NCBI GenBank assembly: GCA_947384285.1
Contig: CANDGI010000008.1
Span: 1-64,000 of the forward strand
DNA length: 64,000 nt
DNA from: an uncultured Lachnospiraceae bacterium
Lineage (GTDB): Bacteria > Bacillota > Clostridia > Lachnospirales > Lachnospiraceae
Reading direction: 5' to 3'
This document shows, piece after piece, positions 63,987 through 64,000 of the stretch. Both the position numbers and the translations under genes were made by a program. The notes under the pieces are model-generated. The model was not told the origin of the DNA. It did not search any database and saw nothing but the letters and a program-made list of their open reading frames with translations. Numbering within the stretch: position 1 is the stretch's first letter; each line of letters begins with the position of its first letter.

Positions 63987-64000
63987 GAGGCAGAATAGAT

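Overview
The window comes from an anaerobic, low-to-moderate GC Firmicute, most likely a gut Lachnospiraceae (class Clostridia). The evidence is strong AGGAGG ribosome-binding sites, a CIRCE-controlled hrcA-grpE-dnaK-dnaJ operon, an Rnf ion-pumping complex, a biotin-dependent Na+-pumping decarboxylase cluster, and the gene order cmk-ispH-rpsA. No rRNA, tRNA or CRISPR array was found.

Region 1 (about 1-16,806) is accessory DNA. Two regulators (WYL and XRE) precede a tightly packed, one-direction operon (1476-13609). The operon encodes three dynamin-like GTPases, two proteins with TerB-like helical regions (one with a beta-helix C-terminus, one with a lipoyl-like C-terminus), a HerA/FtsK-type pumping ATPase, an HNH-fold nuclease resembling polymorphic toxins, and a small protein placed like an immunity factor. 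I do not recognise this combination as a named system; it is the most interesting locus in the window and looks like a toxin-delivery or conflict island. A frameshifted Rpn-type nuclease gene and a serine recombinase follow. The recombinase side ends inside the Walker A codons of an ABC ATPase gene, which suggests the island is an integrated element whose left end lies outside the window.

Region 2 (17,000-22,419) is a two-component system plus an ABC transporter of the antimicrobial-peptide-sensing type. Region 3 (22,570-27,760) is the heat-shock operon. Region 4 (27,986-36,527) holds an Old-Yellow-Enzyme flavoprotein with a long-form CaiB/BaiF CoA-transferase, scrambled ISAs1 transposase remnants, a TetR regulator, a MalY-like C-S lyase with an amino-acid permease, and a MarR regulator. 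Region 5 (36,533-43,990) has three small minus-strand genes of unknown function and two tandem secreted transglutaminase-like proteins.

Region 6 (44,136-58,429) is mostly housekeeping and energy metabolism: trpS, a D-Ala-D-Ala carboxypeptidase, a carboxyltransferase/OadG/biotin-carrier/OadB/OadA Na+ pump cluster, an RpiR regulator, an HI0933-family flavoprotein, cmk, ispH overlapping an S1-domain gene, and cheR. Region 7 (58,585-64,000) has a YprB-like exonuclease, a gene-poor stretch with a possible Cas3 HD fragment, and rnfC-D-G-E behind a structured leader. The Na+ decarboxylase and Rnf together point to ion-gradient energy conservation during fermentation.
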